NCBI RefSeq assembly: GCF_002813775.1
Contig: NZ_CP020370.1
Span: 3,931,501 to 3,995,500 of the forward strand
From: Candidatus Thiodictyon syntrophicum
Lineage (GTDB): Bacteria > Pseudomonadota > Gammaproteobacteria > Chromatiales > Chromatiaceae
DNA: 64,000 bases
Direction: 5' to 3'
Position 1 is the stretch's first letter, and each line of letters begins with the position of its first letter. Below, in pieces: positions 45,212 through 54,753 of this stretch. The notes under the pieces were generated by a model. It was given only the letters and a program-made list of their open reading frames with translations, had not been told where the DNA came from and did no database searches. The position numbers were made by a program, and so were the translations under genes.

Positions 45212-45500
45212 CGGCGTTGTAGCCCAGAATCTCATCCTCACTGCGCCGATCGAGTACCGGCAAGGTCCAGACCTCGGCCTTGAGCCATGCGAGGCTTTCC
45301 GCTACCGAGGGCCAGCGCGGTCGGTCGCGTGCGCCGCCCAGTCCCGACTGAAGGGCGACGATGGCCTCCTGTGCTATGGAGCAGCGGTGGTCGGCGGCGG
45401 CTTGCTTGAGCCTGCCGTACAGCTCATCCGGAACATTTCGCAAGACCAGGGTCGGCATGTCTATCCTCGCAATGGGGGTACTGGCGCAATGCTAGGGCCG
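44989..45500. repeat. Direct repeat copy 2 containing the intact FitAB-type module
   Basis: Counterpart of 40189-40697, in the same orientation, 4.8 kb apart. It covers most of the toxin gene 5' half, the antitoxin gene and the upstream CAATGCTAGGGCCGATCG segment. Confidence 0.85.
45195..45458 (-). CDS. FitA-type ribbon-helix-helix antitoxin (intact pair)
   Basis: 87 residues: RHH N-terminus (TLVLRNVPDELYGRLKQAAA) and C-terminal toxin-binding tail (WTLPVLDRRSEDEILGYNAD). It neutralises the overlapping PIN toxin and should autoregulate the operon. It differs from copy 1 mainly in the linker at residues 38-50. The promoter region upstream (45459-45500) is shared with copy 1. Confidence 0.88.
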   Translation of the reverse strand: MPTLVLRNVPDELYGRLKQAAADHRCSIAQEAIVALQSGLGGARDRPRWPSVAESLAWLKAEVWTLPVLDRRSEDEILGYNADGHCD

Positions 45501-45553
45501 ATCGACGGGGCCCGCAACCAGGTTTGATCGTTACGCCGTCAGGCTGCGGCGGC

Positions 45554-45688
45554 GGCCTTGATCAAGACTCCGGCCACGCGCCCTTGCGGCAACCCGTCGC
45601 AGCCGGGGGGCCGCTCCTACCGCGTAGGAGCGGCCCCCCGGCCGCGACGGATGTCAGGCGCGAGCTGGCCGGAATAACGATCAGGGCC
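45554..45688. repeat. P2 MITE-like palindrome, two-ended, 135 bp
   Basis: Left end GGCCTTGATCAAGACTCCGG (45554 onward), right end GGCCGGAATAACGATCAGGG (to 45688). The core is a long GC palindrome of CCGTCGCAGCCGGGGGGCCG type (about 45594-45651). The remaining spacer to 45904 shows no gene. Confidence 0.8.
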
Positions 45689-45904
45689 GATGCACCCGGC
45701 AGCCGTCGCACGCCTCTGACCCGCCGGATGGTCAACCGGGATCTCGATGATGGCATCGGTCCACCGCCGCACCACCAGGACGAACGGGCGCGGCGGGGTC
45801 CGCGGGCAACGCCGCGGGATTGCGGGCGCAGAGGCTACCGCCTGCCCGGGCGACCGGCTATCCTGCGCGGACCCCCACTCAAGCCCGATCGCCGCCCGAC
45901 ACCC

Positions 45905-46351
45905 ATGACGCCCCAGCCCGCAGCCGTTCCGCAGATCGACCCGAGTCGTTTCGCAGCCCTCCCCGGCGGAAAGCGCAAGTTCAATTGGTTCGCCTTCGAG
46001 CTGGCGTGCGAGATCCGGCAGGCGATTGCGCCGCCGCTCGTGCGCACCCTCGCCAAACGCGGCTACGATCACGCGCGCATCAAGCGCTCCTGCATCGCGC
46101 TCGCGATCGGACTGCAAGGGGTTGTGCGCAAGCAGCTCAGGGGCGAGATCCCGCAGATGGAGATCGGTTGGGACCAGGTCGAGGCCGCCTTTCCGGGCCT
46201 GACCGACAAGATGGTCGACCGGTTGTTGGATTGTACGGGAACGGCCTGGGAGCGACTCCTGAGCTATTGCGTGGCCTGTCCGTCCGCGTGTGTGACGAAT
46301 AAGGACGACTACTGTCCGATGTTTGACGATCCGCTCTATTCCGACGGCTGA
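45905..46351 (+). CDS. Conserved-looking hypothetical protein with Cys-rich C-terminus
   Basis: I do not recognise the family. The 148-residue protein has a basic, helical middle (RGYDHARIKRSCIALAIG, about 56-73, and GVVRKQLRG). Its cysteine cluster CVACPSACVTNKDDYCPMF near 122-140 could bind a metal. ATG 45905 gives a compact ORF with normal codon use; the longer upstream frame runs through the P2 repeat. Its stop overlaps the start of the KAP-NTPase remnant, so the two may once have been an operon. Confidence 0.6.
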   Translation: MTPQPAAVPQIDPSRFAALPGGKRKFNWFAFELACEIRQAIAPPLVRTLAKRGYDHARIKRSCIALAIGLQGVVRKQLRGEIPQMEIGWDQVEAAFPGLTDKMVDRLLDCTGTAWERLLSYCVACPSACVTNKDDYCPMFDDPLYSDG

Positions 46352-46681
46352 TGCCCGCAATGAAGCACTACCGCAACGACACCTGGACCCTGGACGACGG
46401 CCTCGGGCTCGGGCGCGCCGGGGACCAGGTGGCGCGCATGGTCCTGGAGGTGGAGCCGCCCTTCACCGTCGGCGTTACCGGCAAATGGGGCTTGGAAAGC
46501 CCGGCACCGTCGTCTCGACTTCATCGCCCGCTTCCTGCGCCGGCGCCAGGAATGGCAGGTGGAGGCCCGTCGGCTCCTGGATGAGTTCGAGTCTGCGCTC
46601 CAGGACCCGCGCCGCCCGCACCTGCTGAACCTCGCCCGCCGGCCCATCTTCCTCACCCTGGATGGCCCTGGTGCAAGTCAA
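46351..46681 (+). pseudogene. KAP-family P-loop NTPase remnant
   Basis: DDGLGLGRAGDQVARMVLEVE followed by PPFTVGVTGKWG is the start of KAP-type NTPases up to the Walker A Gly-Lys; the following S-G-K-T is missing. A different frame then carries LDFIARFLRRRQEWQVEARR and LLDEFESALQD. A large internal deletion and frameshift have left only about 110 residues. KAP NTPases are often membrane-associated and occur in defence islands. Confidence 0.65.
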
Positions 46682-46741
46682 CGAGCGGGAGCCGGGGGGA
46701 AGCGATCGAAACCGTGGCGGCCGCCCCGCGCCGACGGCCAG

Positions 46742-46775
46742 CGTAGGATGGGTAGAGCGCAGCGAAACCCATCAC
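46742..46775. repeat. GGGTAGAGCGCAGCG-type repeat
   Basis: GTAGGATGGGTAGAGCGCAG and AAACCCATC match 4278-4308. A variant (GTAGGGTGGACAAGCGCAG) is at about 57540. The rest of 46682-46972 shows no gene. Confidence 0.75.
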
Positions 46776-46972
46776 GGATCGACAAACCGGACGCGGCTTA
46801 GCCCCGTCCGCAAGGCTCTCCGCGACGCCGCGTCCAAGCTGGGTCCGGCCGGGAGAGCGGGAGGTCTTTGGCGATAGTCTGCGCTTAGAGGCTTATCGCG
46901 CGCCGTAACCCGACAGCGATGGCGCCTGGCGGGTTAAGGCGCGCACGGGCTCCGCGCTCCGACGCGATTCCA

Positions 46973-47995
46973 TCAGGGCGCGCCTAATTCGTTGTCCCCG
47001 GAGTCCTGGACGCGGGCGACCGCTCGGAGACCGGCCGGCACGACCGGGCGCCGCACCCCTGGCAACGGTGACGGGGCGGCGCAGAGGGCTCCGCGGGCGG
47101 GGCAACAAGGCGCTTCTCGACGACGAAGCCGCAGCTTGTAAAGGTCCCCTGCTCGACGCTGCTCGCGCTTACGACGATGTACTTGCTCGCACTTGCGAAT
47201 CGTCTTTATTAGCTCTTCGCTTGGTTTTCCGCTTGATCTTGCACTCCCTGGTGTTGTTTCGCTTTCGTAAGCAAGAGCAAAGAATCGTTCGAATCTGTTC
47301 CCGGTTCTCGCGACAAAATCCCCGATGGTAGTGGCGGTTTCGCAGATTACGACAACGTCGACATATTTGAATGTTTCTCGGACTAAATCAATGAACACTG
47401 CGGCATCATCGAATGAGTGAGCCGTTGGCGAAGCGGGATCGATCAAGACGACGTTTATGTTCGCATCGTTGCGGTATTTTTCACAGTTCCCGACATACCG
47501 CTCGACGGCAATCCGGTCAGTGGGCTGCCGGAGAACTGCACTGAGGCTCTGAAGGAACGAAGTCTCGTCGTAATAGTGCGCATCGGGAACGATGAGAATC
47601 CCGGGTGGCGGCGCCGGCCGAAGACACAAGACGGGCGTCAGGTATTCCGGGATGCTCTCCAACTCGATCGCGTTGCAACCCAATTCGAATGCGAAATCGA
47701 CGGGTTTTCCTGCAGCGATCACACGGTAGAAGCCGACCGCGAATTTCATCGCTGCCCGGTCCCCGATCGAGTGGCTGGTTCCAATGACATAATCAATGTG
47801 TGCTGCGATCGCTTCCGCCTGCGGTTTCGAGCTGCAGGCGTTGAGAACAACACACCCGACTTGACCCGCAAAGAGCCGGAACAGATCCGCCAGAGCAGTT
47901 GTGCCGACCAACCGGGAGTGTCCCGCCTCATCTTGAAAAAACAAGCCGTCTTGGCCCGCGCCGTGGCCGCTGAAGTGGACGACTTGCGGTTTCAC
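46973..47995 (-). CDS. CHAT-domain caspase-like protease, probably truncated
   Basis: The protein of 340 residues starts almost at the CHAT catalytic His: VVHFSGHG (about 5-12), then VVLNACSS (about 49-56) with the catalytic Cys. Most CHAT proteins have extra N-terminal sequence, and the start here is a GTG within the domain, so the 5' part is probably lost or joined from an upstream frame. After the CHAT core an unrecognised domain follows (GILIVPDAHYYDETSFLQSL, about 130-250). The C-terminal tail from about 275 is Arg/Pro-rich and looks like out-of-frame sequence. CHAT proteases act as effectors in several bacterial immunity systems; that role is inferred, and activity is uncertain. Confidence 0.6.
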   Translation of the reverse strand: MKPQVVHFSGHGAGQDGLFFQDEAGHSRLVGTTALADLFRLFAGQVGCVVLNACSSKPQAEAIAAHIDYVIGTSHSIGDRAAMKFAVGFYRVIAAGKPVDFAFELGCNAIELESIPEYLTPVLCLRPAPPPGILIVPDAHYYDETSFLQSLSAVLRQPTDRIAVERYVGNCEKYRNDANINVVLIDPASPTAHSFDDAAVFIDLVRETFKYVDVVVICETATTIGDFVARTGNRFERFFALAYESETTPGSARSSGKPSEELIKTIRKCEQVHRRKREQRRAGDLYKLRLRRREAPCCPARGALCAAPSPLPGVRRPVVPAGLRAVARVQDSGDNELGAP

Positions 47996-48142
47996 ATTTA
48001 GTATTGATGCACCGGGGCCGCGGATTGCCGGGCCTGCGCCGGCGCGTCGCGCAGGAGCAATGGACGAAGCGGCCGGGATAATGTTAAAGGCTATCGAGTG
48101 AGGCCGTTCCGGCCCCCCCGCCCCCCCGGCCGACCCTATCCC

Positions 48143-48626
48143 CTATTTGGGCCCGTCGGCGGCCTGCAACTCGGCACACAGGGCAGAATAGTTATCGAGC
48201 CAGTTCTCGATGGTGCCGCTGCCGCCATTGGCGGAGCCGCAGCCACTCATCTGGTTGCCGTCGATATCGAAGAAAAAGCTGAGCTGCCTGCCCTTCAACT
48301 GAAGATGCCTGCCGTCGGCTGACAGCGTGCCCACCAACGCGCTGGTGTGTAATGGTGTCGTCAACGAGACTTCCAGATGGCGCCCCTGCCGGCGCGCGAT
48401 CTTGATGGTCACGGGGTTTTCGTGAAACCCGAATCCCTTCACTGCATCAGCCTTGCCGACATTATCGCTGTGTTGGGGATGGTGCGGGATGGGGGCCCCG
48501 ATTCGAGGTCACGGTGATCTTGCCGACCCAGTTGGTGGGTAGCCGCGGGCTGTCCTGAGCCAAGTTGGGTTGCAGTGAGCTCAGGATCATGCCGCCGGTG
48601 ATCACCAGCACTTTACTTGCTCTCAT
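48143..48626 (-). pseudogene. Small secreted hypothetical protein with a single frameshift
   Basis: From ATG 48626 a signal peptide is read (MRASKVLVITGGMILSSL..), continuing to ITVTSNRG near 48495. The frame must shift by one in the G5C4 run at 48491-48499 to continue as PQHSDNVGKADAVKGFG and on to the stop at 48143. Together they give about 160 residues with one GNQMSGCGSANGGSG loop near the end. It is either a recent frameshift or a sequencing error. Function unknown. Confidence 0.55.
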
Positions 48627-48680
48627 CACGAGTTCCTCAATATCCGGAAAGGAAGTATAGATACTACCATCGCGCAGGGT

Positions 48681-49220
48681 TCAGGCCAGCCGGTCGGTCG
48701 GGGTGACGGCGACCGTGAGCTGGTCGGTGCCGATCCACACCTGGCCGCCCTCGATGGTGCAATTGAGGTCCATGGAGCGCTCGGCCAGGGCGGCCAGGGC
48801 GCGGACCTCGGGGGTGGCGATCGACCAGACCCGCAGGTTGCGCTGGCGGCGCAGCGACTCGCCGTTCTGCTCCCACCAGAGATCCGCCGCCCGGCCGCCG
48901 TAGTTGATGACGATGACCTCTCGGGCGCGTCCGCACGCCTGGCGGATGCGGCGCTCGTCGGGGTGACCCAGTTCGATCCAGCGCTCGATCTCCCCGGTCA
49001 GGCTGTGTTGCCACAGGTCGGGCTCGTCATCGGCACTCACGCCCTTGGTGAAGGTGAGGCGCGGGTCGGCATAGAGACAGAAGGCGAGCAGGCGCACCAT
49101 CATCCGCTCGTCGGTCTCGGAGGGGTGGCGGGCGATGGTGAGCGCGTGGCTCTCATAATAGTGACGGTCCATGTCGCTGATCTGCACCTGGGCCCTGAAG
49201 ACCGTCGCCTTGAGGGCCAT
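48681..49220 (-). CDS. yaeQ: YaeQ family protein
   Basis: The 179-residue protein matches YaeQ from start to end (MALKATVFRAQVQISDMDRH at the N-terminus, DEPDLWQHSLTGEIERWIEL near 65-84, REVIVINYGGRAADLWW near 100-116). YaeQ has a PD-(D/E)XK-like fold without proven nuclease activity; a role in transcription-related regulation has been suggested in the past but is not settled. Its ATG shares one base with the ribE stop (TGATG), so it is coupled to ribE. Confidence 0.93.
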   Translation of the reverse strand: MALKATVFRAQVQISDMDRHYYESHALTIARHPSETDERMMVRLLAFCLYADPRLTFTKGVSADDEPDLWQHSLTGEIERWIELGHPDERRIRQACGRAREVIVINYGGRAADLWWEQNGESLRRQRNLRVWSIATPEVRALAALAERSMDLNCTIEGGQVWIGTDQLTVAVTPTDRLA

Positions 49221-49879
49221 CAGCGTGCGAACCCATGCTCAGCGAGGAAGTCCACGGTCAGGCCACGGGCGCTGGGTGCGGCGGCGCGCTCGCCCAGCAG
49301 CAGGCGCTCCAGGTAGCGGGCGATGAGGTCCACCTCCAGGTTGACCCGGGTGCCGGTCTGATAGCGGGCGATGATGGTCTGCGCGATGGTGTGGGGGACT
49401 ATGTTGAGGTCGAAGCAGGCGCCGTCGACCGCATTGACGGTGAGACTCACCCCGTCCACGCAGATCGATCCTTTGTGGGCGATGTAGCGGGCCAGTTCCG
49501 CCGGGGCGGCGATGCTCAGGCGCCAGGAGCGGGCGTCTTCACTGCGATCAAGGACCTGACCTACCCCATCGACATGGCCGCTCACCAGGTGGCCGCCCAG
49601 CGGCGTGGACAGCGTCAGCGCCGGCTCCAGATTCACCGGGCTGCCGGGGCCGAGATCGCCGAGCGTGGTATGCGACAGCGTCTCACGGGACACGTCGGCC
49701 ACGAAGGCGTCGGCGGCCAGACTCACGGCGGTCAAACAGACCCCGTTGACCGCGATACTGTCGCCCAAGGCGGCACCCGTCAGCGGGAGCTTGCCGGTGC
49801 CGATGGTGAGTCGGACGTCCCCGCCGCGGGGTTCCAGGCGGCGGATCTCGCCGACTGATTGGATGATACCGGTGAACAT
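49220..49879 (-). CDS. ribE: Riboflavin synthase alpha subunit
   Basis: Dismutates two molecules of 6,7-dimethyl-8-ribityllumazine to riboflavin. The 219-residue protein starts at ATG 49879 with the diagnostic MFTGIIQSVGEIRRLE. Two lumazine-binding repeats are visible: SIAVNGVCLTAV (about 39-50) and GSICVDGVSLTVNAV (about 135-149). The longer ORF from 50032 is an artefact of P1 hexamers read as Thr repeats. It belongs to glyA-nrdR-ribD-ribE-yaeQ, but a P1 palindrome lies between it and ribD. Confidence 0.95.
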   Translation of the reverse strand: MFTGIIQSVGEIRRLEPRGGDVRLTIGTGKLPLTGAALGDSIAVNGVCLTAVSLAADAFVADVSRETLSHTTLGDLGPGSPVNLEPALTLSTPLGGHLVSGHVDGVGQVLDRSEDARSWRLSIAAPAELARYIAHKGSICVDGVSLTVNAVDGACFDLNIVPHTIAQTIIARYQTGTRVNLEVDLIARYLERLLLGERAAAPSARGLTVDFLAEHGFAR

Positions 49880-49939
49880 GCTGGGATTCCGATGCAGCGG
49901 TGAGGCCCTTTCAGGGCGAAGTTGGGTGTCAGGTTGCGC

Positions 49940-50086
<147 letters not shown>

Positions 50087-50117
50087 GGTACTCGTGGTTT
50101 AACTTATTTCTGACTCG

Positions 50118-51275
50118 TTACTGACCCTCGCCAGGCGACAATACACCCGGACGCAGGATCAGCCGCAGGTCAGGCCCGATGCGCCGCACCTCGGCGATCC
50201 GCAACGGGATGCGGTGCTCCATGTGCTCCAGGCCCGGGAGCCGGAACAGCCCCCGTGCCCCGTCGCCCATCAGGTGGGGGGCGATGTAGAGGATGATTTC
50301 GTCGATCAGTCCGGCGGTCAGCGCCGCCCCGGCCAGCGTGGGGCCGGTCTCCAACAGGACCTCGTTCATCTCCTGCGTGGCGAGCCAGGCCAACAGGGCG
50401 CGCAGGTCGACCTGGGCGTAGTGCTCCGCAAACTGCATCACCCGCGCCCCGGCGGCCGCCAGGGCGGCCCCGCGCGACGAATCGGCCCGGGCACAAGCGG
50501 CAATGACGGTGATCCCGGGCAGCCCGAGCAGACGCGCCCCCGGGGGGGTGCGCAGGCGACTATCCACCACGACCCGCCAGGGTTGACGCACCGCCTCACC
50601 CGGTTGGAGCCCGGGCAGGTCCGCGGGCGTGAGGCGGACGTTGAGCGACGGGTCATCGGCGAGCACGGTCGCCACGCCGGTGAGGATGGCGGAGTGGCGC
50701 GCCCGCAGGCGCTGCACGTCCCGGCGCGACGCCTCCGAACTGATCCAGCGGCTCTCGCCGCTGGCCATGGCGGTGCGCCCATCCAGGCTGGCGGCGAGCT
50801 TGCAGCGGCAGTAGGGCAGGCCCTGGGTCATGCGCTTGATGAAACCAGGGTTCAGGGCCCGTGCCTGCGCCGCCAGCGGCCCGACCTCGACCGCGATACC
50901 CGCCGCCCGCAGCAGCCGCACACCGCGGCCCGACACCCGCGGATCGGGGTCCACCATGGCGCAGACCACCCGCGCGACGCCGGCCTGGACCAGCGCGTCC
51001 GTGCAGGGCGGGGTGCGGCCCTGGTGGCAGCAGGGCTCCAGCGAGACATAGGCCGTGGCGCCGCGCGCCCGGTCACCGGCCGCGGTCAGGGCGATGCGCT
51101 CCGCGTGGGCCTCGCCGGCGCGCCGGTGCCAGCCCTCCCCCACCACGACCCCGTCGCGGACCAGAACACAGCCGACCCGCGGGTTGGGGTCCGTGGTGTA
51201 GAGCCCACGGCGGGCGAGCCGGATGGCCTGGGCCATGGGGCCGACGTCGGCCGCGCTGGGTTGGGGGGCGCTCAC
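50118..51275 (-). CDS. ribD: Bifunctional diaminohydroxyphosphoribosylaminopyrimidine deaminase / reductase
   Basis: Second and third steps of riboflavin synthesis. The N-terminal deaminase (about 10-145) has the zinc site HAERIAL and [11 protein letters not shown]. The C-terminal reductase (about 150-370) has [12 protein letters not shown] and the NADPH-binding region [15 protein letters not shown]. The protein is 385 residues. The start is GTG 51275, overlapping the nrdR stop by 4 bp (GTGA), hence translational coupling. This gene order is common in gammaproteobacteria. Confidence 0.96.
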   Translation of the reverse strand: MSAPQPSAADVGPMAQAIRLARRGLYTTDPNPRVGCVLVRDGVVVGEGWHRRAGEAHAERIALTAAGDRARGATAYVSLEPCCHQGRTPPCTDALVQAGVARVVCAMVDPDPRVSGRGVRLLRAAGIAVEVGPLAAQARALNPGFIKRMTQGLPYCRCKLAASLDGRTAMASGESRWISSEASRRDVQRLRARHSAILTGVATVLADDPSLNVRLTPADLPGLQPGEAVRQPWRVVVDSRLRTPPGARLLGLPGITVIAACARADSSRGAALAAAGARVMQFAEHYAQVDLRALLAWLATQEMNEVLLETGPTLAGAALTAGLIDEIILYIAPHLMGDGARGLFRLPGLEHMEHRIPLRIAEVRRIGPDLRLILRPGVLSPGEGQ

Positions 51276-51787
51276 TTGGGTTTGATCTCCAGTGCGTCCA
51301 GCAGGTCGAGTTGTTTACGCCGGACCTCCGGGGTGGGTTGGCGCTCGAGGCGGTCGATCTCCTCGCGAAAGGCGGCCACGTCCTCGAACTTGCGGTAGAC
51401 CGAGGCAAAACGGACATAAGCGACCTGGTCGAGACCGCGCAGTTCGTCCATCACGAGTTCCCCCACCCGCCGGGCCTGGACCTCCGATTCACCGCTCGAC
51501 ATCAGACGGCGCTGGATGCGCGCCTGGGCGGCATCGATCTGCTCGGTGCTCACCGGGCGTTTTTCCAGGGCCCGCATCATGCCGGAGCGCAGCTTGCGCC
51601 CGTCGAAGGGCACCCGGCTGCCGTCGCGCTTCACCACCCGCGGCAGGTTCAGTTCGGCCGTCTCGTAGGTGGTGAAGCGCTCCTTGCAAACCTCGCACTT
51701 GCGCCGACGGCGCACCTGATCGCCCTCCCCGGCCAGCCGGGAATCCACGACCTTGGTGTCCTCGGCGCCACAGAATGGACAGCGCAT
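51272..51787 (-). CDS. nrdR: Transcriptional repressor NrdR
   Basis: ATP/dATP-sensing repressor of ribonucleotide reductase genes. The 171-residue protein has an N-terminal zinc ribbon ([17 protein letters not shown] and [12 protein letters not shown]) and an ATP-cone domain ([19 protein letters not shown] near 52-70). It ends in a lysine-containing tail after a slightly longer C-terminus than usual. It lies 13 bp downstream of glyA and overlaps ribD. Confidence 0.96.
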   Translation of the reverse strand: MRCPFCGAEDTKVVDSRLAGEGDQVRRRRKCEVCKERFTTYETAELNLPRVVKRDGSRVPFDGRKLRSGMMRALEKRPVSTEQIDAAQARIQRRLMSSGESEVQARRVGELVMDELRGLDQVAYVRFASVYRKFEDVAAFREEIDRLERQPTPEVRRKQLDLLDALEIKPK

Positions 51788-51800
51788 CAGGTAAGCGAGG

Positions 51801-53057
51801 CTAGCGGGCGTAGACCGGGAAGCGCTTGCAAAGCTCCAGCACCCGCGCCTTGGCGGCGGCGATCACGGCCGGATCGCCGCGCCCGTCGATCACATCGCAC
51901 ATCCAACCGGCCAGGTCGCCGGCCTCCTTGAGACCGCAGCCGCGGGTGGTCATCGCCGGGGTGCCGACGCGGATGCCGCTGGTCACGAAGGGCGACTGAG
52001 GGTCATTGGGGACCGCATTCTTGTTGACCGTGATATTGGCCGCGCCCAGCCAGGCGTCCACGTCCTTGCCGGTTAAGCCCTGGTCGATGAAGCTGACCAG
52101 GAACAGGTGGTCGTCGGTCCCGCCCGAGACCACGTCGTAGCCCCGGGACAGAAAGACCTCCGCCATGGTCTGGGCATTGAGGACCACCTGGCGCTGGTAC
52201 TCCTTGAAGGCCGGCTCCAGGGCCTCCTTGAAGGCCACCGCCTTGGCGGCGATCACATGCATCAGGGGACCGCCCTGGATGCCGGGGAAGACCAGCGAGG
52301 CAAGCTTCTTCTCAACCTCCGGGTTGGCGCGCGCCAGAATCAGCCCGCCGCGGGGGCCGCGCAGCGTCTTGTGGGTGGTGGTGGTGGTCACGTCGGCGAT
52401 GGCCACCGGGCTCGGGTAGACCCCGGCCGCCACCAGCCCCGCCACATGGGCCATGTCGACGAAGAACCAGGCGCCGACCGCATCGGCAATCGCCCGGAAG
52501 CGCGCCCAGTCGATCACGCGCGAGTAGGCGGAGAAGCCGGCGATGATCATGCGCGGCCGGTGCTCGTGCGCCAGGCGTTCGACCTGCCCATAGTCGATCT
52601 CACCGGTGGCCGGGTCCAGGCCGTACTGCACGGCCTGGTAGAGCTTGCCGGAGAAGTTGGGCTTGGCCCCGTGGGTCAGGTGCCCGCCGTGCGCCAAGCT
52701 CATACCGAGCACGGTATCGCCCGGCTCGCACAGGGCCATGTAGACGGCGGCATTGGCCTGGGAACCGGAGTGGGGCTGGACGTTGGCGTAGGCGGCGCCG
52801 AAGAGCTGCTTGGCCCGCTCGATGGCCAACCGCTCGGCCACGTCCACGAACTCGCAACCGCCATAGTAGCGCTTGCCGGGGTAGCCCTCGGCATACTTGT
52901 TGGTCATGACCCCGCCCTGGGCCTCCAGGACCCGCGGGCTGACATAGTTCTCGGAGGCGATCAGCTCGATGTGCTCCTCCTGGCGGCGCTCCTCGCCCTG
53001 GATCGCCGCCCAGAGTTCCGGGTCGTAGTCGCGGATCGTCATGGTCTGGTCAAACAT
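51801..53057 (-). CDS. glyA: Serine hydroxymethyltransferase
   Basis: PLP enzyme interconverting serine and glycine with tetrahydrofolate. The 418-residue protein includes [20 protein letters not shown] (near 29-48), [14 protein letters not shown] (near 59-72) and the PLP lysine in [14 protein letters not shown] (near 225-238). First gene of glyA-nrdR-ribD. It is divergent from ubiG, with 141 bp between, where AT-rich TAGTTTAATCGG (about 53087) may hold promoters. Confidence 0.97.
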   Translation of the reverse strand: MFDQTMTIRDYDPELWAAIQGEERRQEEHIELIASENYVSPRVLEAQGGVMTNKYAEGYPGKRYYGGCEFVDVAERLAIERAKQLFGAAYANVQPHSGSQANAAVYMALCEPGDTVLGMSLAHGGHLTHGAKPNFSGKLYQAVQYGLDPATGEIDYGQVERLAHEHRPRMIIAGFSAYSRVIDWARFRAIADAVGAWFFVDMAHVAGLVAAGVYPSPVAIADVTTTTTHKTLRGPRGGLILARANPEVEKKLASLVFPGIQGGPLMHVIAAKAVAFKEALEPAFKEYQRQVVLNAQTMAEVFLSRGYDVVSGGTDDHLFLVSFIDQGLTGKDVDAWLGAANITVNKNAVPNDPQSPFVTSGIRVGTPAMTTRGCGLKEAGDLAGWMCDVIDGRGDPAVIAAAKARVLELCKRFPVYAR

Positions 53058-53198
53058 GGGAGCTCTCCCCAGCGTGAAAAGCCGTGTAGTTTAATCGGTT
53101 TCGATCCGGACCGCCCGTTATAGAATGTAGGGCCTTGACCACGGGAGCCGGGGCGTCCCGCCCCGGCCCGACCACCAGTCACGCAGGTCCGCGCACCC

Positions 53199-53930
53199 AT
53201 GACCGCCACCGTCCACCCCGGCGACTATCACGCCAATGTCGACCCCGATGAGATCAGTAAGTTCGAGGCCCTGGCCGCCCGCTGGTGGGACCCGCTGAGC
53301 GAGTTCAAGACCCTGCACGACATCAACCCCCTGCGGCTCGATTATGTGGAGCGCGCGGCGGGGCTCGTGGGCCGCGAGGTGCTGGACGTCGGCTGCGGGG
53401 GTGGACTGCTCGCCGAGGGCATGGCACTGCGCGGCGCCCGGGTCCTGGGGATCGACATGGGGGCGATGCCCTTGCGGGTGGCCGAGTTGCACACCCTGGA
53501 GACGGGGGTGGTGGTGGACTACCGGCGTATCACGGTGGAGGCCCTGGCGGCGGAGCGCCCGGCGGGCTTCGATCTCGTGACCTGCATGGAACTGCTGGAG
53601 CACGTCCCCGATCCGGCCTCGGTGATCGACGCCTGCGCCCGCCTGGTGCGCCCGGGGGGCAAGGTGATCTTCTCCACCCTCAACCGCAACCCCAAGGCCT
53701 ATGCGCTGGCGATCCTCGGCGCCGAGTATCTCCTGGGGATGCTGCCCAAGGGCACCCACGACTACAACCGTTTCATCCGTCCCGCGGAATTGGATCGCTG
53801 GGTCCGCACCGCCGGGCTGCGCACCCGCGACCTGACCGGCCTGATCTACAACCCGCTGACCCGCACCTATCGGCTGGAACCAGCGAATGTGGATGTCAAT
53901 TATCTGGTCACCTGCGAGCGCGACCTCTGA
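53199..53930 (+). CDS. ubiG: Ubiquinone biosynthesis O-methyltransferase
   Basis: SAM-dependent enzyme performing both O-methylations in ubiquinone synthesis. The 243-residue protein starts [20 protein letters not shown], with [15 protein letters not shown] near 27-41. SAM motif I is [20 protein letters not shown] (about 63-82). [19 protein letters not shown] is a UbiG-specific membrane-contact helix region. Stop TGA 53928-53930 overlaps the ATG of the following SDR gene (TGATG). Confidence 0.95.
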   Translation: MTATVHPGDYHANVDPDEISKFEALAARWWDPLSEFKTLHDINPLRLDYVERAAGLVGREVLDVGCGGGLLAEGMALRGARVLGIDMGAMPLRVAELHTLETGVVVDYRRITVEALAAERPAGFDLVTCMELLEHVPDPASVIDACARLVRPGGKVIFSTLNRNPKAYALAILGAEYLLGMLPKGTHDYNRFIRPAELDRWVRTAGLRTRDLTGLIYNPLTRTYRLEPANVDVNYLVTCERDL

Positions 53931-54640
53931 TGGATACCCACGCGACCGAAAAACCACTGCTGGAGCGCATCGTCCTGGTCACCGGGGCGGCCGAGGGCCT
54001 CGGCCGCGCGGTCGCCCTGGCCGCCGCCGCCGCCGGGGCCACGCTCGTCCTGAGCGATCTGCCCGAGGCCGATCTGAATACCGTCTATGACCGCATCGAG
54101 ACCGGCGGCGGGGCCTTGCCCGCCATCCTGCCGCTCAACCTCGACACCACGGACGAGAAGGGCTGCCGTAGTGCAGCCGAGCTGGTCGGCGAGACCTTCG
54201 GGCGCCTCGACGCCCTGGTGCACTGCGCCGCCTTCGCCCCCTATCTCTCCCGCATCGACGACTACGAGCACGCCGAGTGGGAGCGGGTGCTGCGGATCAA
54301 TCTGACCTCACCCTTTCTGCTCACCCAGGCCTGTCTGCCGCTGTTGCACGCCTCCCGGGACCCGGTGGTGATCTTCACCTCCGACCGCGTCGCCCGTGCC
54401 GGGCTCGCCTATTGGGGCGCCTATGCGGCGGCCAAGTTCGGCCTCGAAGGGCTGGCGCAGGTGCTCGCGCAGGAGTCCGGGGGCCGCCACCCGATCCGCG
54501 TCGCCAGTGTGGACCCGGGGACCCTGCGCACCGGACTGCGCGCCCGCCTCTACCCCGGGGAGGACCCCTTCACCCTGCCCGCGCCCGAGACCGCCGCGCC
54601 GCGTTATCTGCAGCTGCTGGCGGGGTGCGATCAGAAGTGA
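53930..54640 (+). CDS. Short-chain dehydrogenase/reductase (YciK-like)
   Basis: The 236-residue Rossmann oxidoreductase has the cofactor motif TGAAEGLGRAVAL (about 18-30), NAG-like CAAFAPYLS near 102, and the catalytic Ser/Tyr/Lys region FTSDRVARAGLAYWGAYAAAK split over two segments (about 145-168, YxxxK). The substrate is not known. Genes like it often follow ubiG (sometimes with a phosphatase between, absent here). Overlap with ubiG implies cotranscription, and a short P1 hairpin lies 24 bp after the stop. Confidence 0.88.
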   Translation: MDTHATEKPLLERIVLVTGAAEGLGRAVALAAAAAGATLVLSDLPEADLNTVYDRIETGGGALPAILPLNLDTTDEKGCRSAAELVGETFGRLDALVHCAAFAPYLSRIDDYEHAEWERVLRINLTSPFLLTQACLPLLHASRDPVVIFTSDRVARAGLAYWGAYAAAKFGLEGLAQVLAQESGGRHPIRVASVDPGTLRTGLRARLYPGEDPFTLPAPETAAPRYLQLLAGCDQK

Positions 54641-54663
54641 TGTGGTGACCGAGATCCCGGGTA

Positions 54664-54723
54664 CGTTGTCGTTGTCGTTGTCGTAGTCGAACAATCCGAC
54701 CACGATCACGACAACGACAACGA
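54664..54723. repeat. Short-form P1 hairpin, possible terminator
   Basis: About three GTTGTC hexamers, then GTAGTCGAACAATCCGACCA, then GACAAC hexamers to 54723. It matches the short form at 31158-31213. It sits between convergent genes (SDR on +, CDGSH protein on -), so it could end transcripts from both sides. Confidence 0.85.
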
Positions 54724-54753
54724 CGCCCGTTGCGCGGGCGTGAACCGTTGCGC

